A stretch of 7,663 bases of DNA, from positions 1 through 7,663 of the forward strand of contig RFJE01000048.1 of NCBI GenBank assembly GCA_003695005.1. The letters are read 5' to 3'. A program made the translations under genes and the position numbers. The notes under the pieces are model-generated. The model did not search any database and was not told where the DNA came from. It worked only from the letters and a program-made list of their open reading frames with translations. Shown here in pieces: positions 7,244 to 7,663 of this stretch (the first letter of the stretch is position 1; the number at the start of each line of letters is the position of its first letter). Source of the stretch: Candidatus Hydrogenedentota bacterium. GTDB lineage: Bacteria > Spirochaetota > Leptospiria > Turneriellales > J094.

Positions 7244-7663
7244 ATGAAGATAAAGCTTATTCTTGCAGTATGCTTTTTCGCTACAACGCTTTATCCTGTA
7301 GAAAATAAAGTACCGGTAAAAAAATTATCTCCTTCGAAAACTAGCTTTGTAAAAAAAGATTTATCAAGGTCTCGTTGGCAGTATGTGCCTGCTCGGAAAA
7401 GTTCTGTATCACCAACACAACTTGTGCTACTCGATTTGCTTATACCTGGATATGGTTTATTTGCTCAAAATCGTTTTTGGTGGGGGATAATTTATGCAAC
7501 GGCCAAAATAACAGCAGGCGTTGGGATTTACTTTGCCACGACCACTTACTCTTATTGGAATTCTTTGTATCTTGCTGCAAAAAAAAGACAGGATAGGGAA
7601 GCCACACAACTGTGGTTTCAAAACCCAGACTCTCCGGACGAATATTATACTGTCCGAGAACTG
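7244..7663 (+). CDS. Small exported or membrane protein of unknown function (3' end outside window)
   Basis: An open frame starts at ATG 7244 and continues past the right edge, with 140 codons visible. Residues 1-17 (MKIKLILAVCFFATTLY) look like a signal peptide or signal anchor. Cys10 lies within the hydrophobic core, too early for a good lipobox. Residues 20-55 are basic and polar. Residues 58-104 are hydrophobic and contain LLIPGYGLFAQNRFWWG, a Pro-Gly-Tyr-Gly turn followed by a glycine-rich membrane-like segment (IIYATAKITAGVGIYFA). PG-aromatic-G motifs like this occur in several families of small uncharacterised bacterial membrane proteins. After residue 112 the chain becomes charged (KKRQDRE) and may be cytoplasmic or periplasmic. 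It has no strong Shine-Dalgarno. It is divergent from the acetoacetyl-CoA synthetase gene. I do not recognise a specific family and give no function. Confidence 0.75.
   Translation, partial: MKIKLILAVCFFATTLYPVENKVPVKKLSPSKTSFVKKDLSRSRWQYVPARKSSVSPTQLVLLDLLIPGYGLFAQNRFWWGIIYATAKITAGVGIYFATTTYSYWNSLYLAAKKRQDREATQLWFQNPDSPDEYYTVREL

Noticed and set aside
7375..7596. Plus-strand open frame of 73 codons, Cys-rich
   Set aside because: It overlaps the exported-protein frame starting at 7244 in another frame; the signal peptide and membrane pattern favour the 7244 frame.
1..7663. Search for mobile elements, CRISPR arrays, tRNA/rRNA genes, toxin-antitoxin or defence modules
   Set aside because: No repeats, integrase or transposase motifs, cloverleaf-like sequences or defence-type genes were seen; the window is nearly filled by conserved metabolic, transport and secretion genes.

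Overview
This 7.66 kb window is AT-rich and looks like ordinary bacterial chromosome. It comes from a diderm (Gram-negative-type) bacterium: it has a YajC translocase subunit, one Sec signal peptide protein, one predicted lipoprotein and one further exported membrane-type protein. The permissive lipobox (LFSC), the low GC, and the mix of a sugar importer with acetoacetyl-CoA synthetase would fit a spirochaete such as Leptospirales. That placement is only an impression; no marker gene here settles it.

Layout: (1) 950 to 1, minus strand: yajC, followed after 27 nt by a secreted protein with a long charged linker that runs off the left edge. In many genomes yajC is followed by secD/secF; here this extra gene is next. 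(2) 1046 to 5137, plus strand: a tightly packed four-gene ABC importer operon of the CUT1 (MalFGK/UgpABCE) type. The order is ATPase, MalF-like permease, MalG-like permease, substrate-binding lipoprotein. The permease-permease and permease-lipoprotein junctions are 4-nt ATGA stop/start overlaps, so translation is probably coupled. (3) 7155 to 5194, minus strand: a full-length acetoacetyl-CoA synthetase, convergent with the importer operon and separated from it by 56 bp. (4) 7244 to the right edge, plus strand: the start of a small exported or membrane protein of unknown function, divergent from the synthetase.

The importer genes form one functional unit: the lipoprotein captures a sugar or glycerol-phosphate-like solute in the periplasm, the two permeases form the channel, and the ATPase supplies the energy. 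Its substrate cannot be read from the sequence, and no regulator or glycoside hydrolase is adjacent. The acetoacetyl-CoA synthetase activates acetoacetate for central carbon or lipid/polyester metabolism and has no evident link to the importer.

No phage, insertion sequence, CRISPR, tRNA, rRNA or defence system is visible. The most interesting local structure is a run of eight Gs inside a perfect 7-bp hairpin exactly at the permease/lipoprotein junction. It appears to be the ribosome binding site of the lipoprotein gene and is a plausible slippage and translational-coupling element. No strong candidate for a new multi-gene system was found.
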